This document shows positions 5,824-5,887 of a stretch of DNA of 5,887 bases, one piece after another. How positions within the stretch are numbered: position 1 is the first letter of the stretch; every line of letters begins with the position of its first letter. Position numbers and translations under genes: made by a program. This stretch comes from Clostridiales bacterium (lineage in GTDB: Bacteria; Bacillota; Clostridia; Caldicoprobacterales; DTU083). The stretch covers positions 1 through 5,887 of the forward strand of contig JAAZEK010000280.1 of NCBI GenBank assembly GCA_012512335.1, given 5' to 3'. The notes beneath the pieces are model-generated. The model worked only from the letters and a program-made list of their open reading frames with translations, did no database searches and was not told where the DNA came from.

Positions 5824-5887
5824 TTAACCCTTCACTATGGCCTTGAAGGGGCATTTTTCTATGCAGGCTCCACATTTGATACACTTG
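5824..5887 (-). CDS. NuoF/HydB/HndC-like hydrogenase flavoprotein subunit, C-terminal end only
   Basis: Only the last 20 codons are inside the window. They read KCIKCGACIEKCPFKAIVKG and then TAA. The pattern CxxCxxCxxxCP is a [4Fe-4S] ferredoxin motif ending directly at the C-terminus, as in the NuoF-like subunits (HydB, HndC) of multimeric [FeFe]-hydrogenases, which carry a two-cluster ferredoxin tail. Those subunits hold FMN and the NAD(P)H site and sit immediately upstream of the catalytic subunit, the arrangement seen here with a 26-nt gap. The identification rests on this short tail plus context; another ferredoxin-domain protein cannot be excluded. Confidence 0.72.
   Translation of the reverse strand, partial: KCIKCGACIEKCPFKAIVKG

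Noticed and set aside
5798..5884. Extension of the hydrogenase frame to a GTG at 5884 (29 more residues)
   Set aside because: It overlaps the end of the upstream ferredoxin-tail gene in another frame, the added residues do not look like a hydrogenase N-terminus, and ATG 5797 has a good ribosome binding site.
1..5887. Mobile elements, CRISPR arrays, tRNA/rRNA genes or riboswitches
   Set aside because: No transposase, direct-repeat array, tRNA-like fold or recognisable aptamer was seen. The two intergenic gaps are about 125-131 nt and are explained by promoters, terminator and palindromes.

Overview
The window looks like chromosomal DNA of a strictly anaerobic, moderately AT-rich member of the Bacillota (Clostridia). 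The reasons are an [FeFe]-hydrogenase of the multimeric NAD(P)-linked type, a topoisomerase IV pair with clostridial-looking sequence, GGAGG-type ribosome binding sites, vegetative promoters with extended -10 boxes, and a Gram-positive-type LexA box. Genus cannot be fixed from the sequence. All genes lie on the minus strand, so the biological reading order runs from high to low coordinates.

Reading in that order there are three transcription blocks. (1) 5887-4019: the last 20 codons of a NuoF/HydB/HndC-like flavoprotein subunit, then the full catalytic hydrogenase subunit (hydA/hndD type, 579 aa), closed by a strong intrinsic terminator. Together they are the 3' end of an operon for a soluble, probably electron-bifurcating hydrogenase. 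(2) 3992-2798: a stand-alone gene with its own promoter, encoding an epoxyqueuosine-reductase-like protein with two [4Fe-4S] clusters and C-terminal HEAT repeats. No ATG, GTG or TTG start fits its conserved N-terminus, but an ATT codon lies 7 nt from a good Shine-Dalgarno sequence. (3) 2779-1: a promoter and LexA box driving parE (647 aa) and parC (first 249 codons; runs off the window), separated by 3 nt. The two subunits form one ATP-dependent type IIA topoisomerase.

The parE leader is the most informative stretch. A consensus-like extended -10 box overlaps the most upstream in-frame ATG, so translation must start 19 codons further in. A near-consensus LexA operator lies between the predicted transcription start and the ribosome binding site, implying SOS control of topoisomerase IV.

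No mobile element, CRISPR array, RNA gene or clearly new multigene system was found. No gap between genes exceeds about 130 nt, and both are described. The most interesting items are the AUU-start candidate, the SOS box on parEC, the TSCSPGW variant in the hydrogenase active-site motif and the non-canonical residues of the QueG-like protein.
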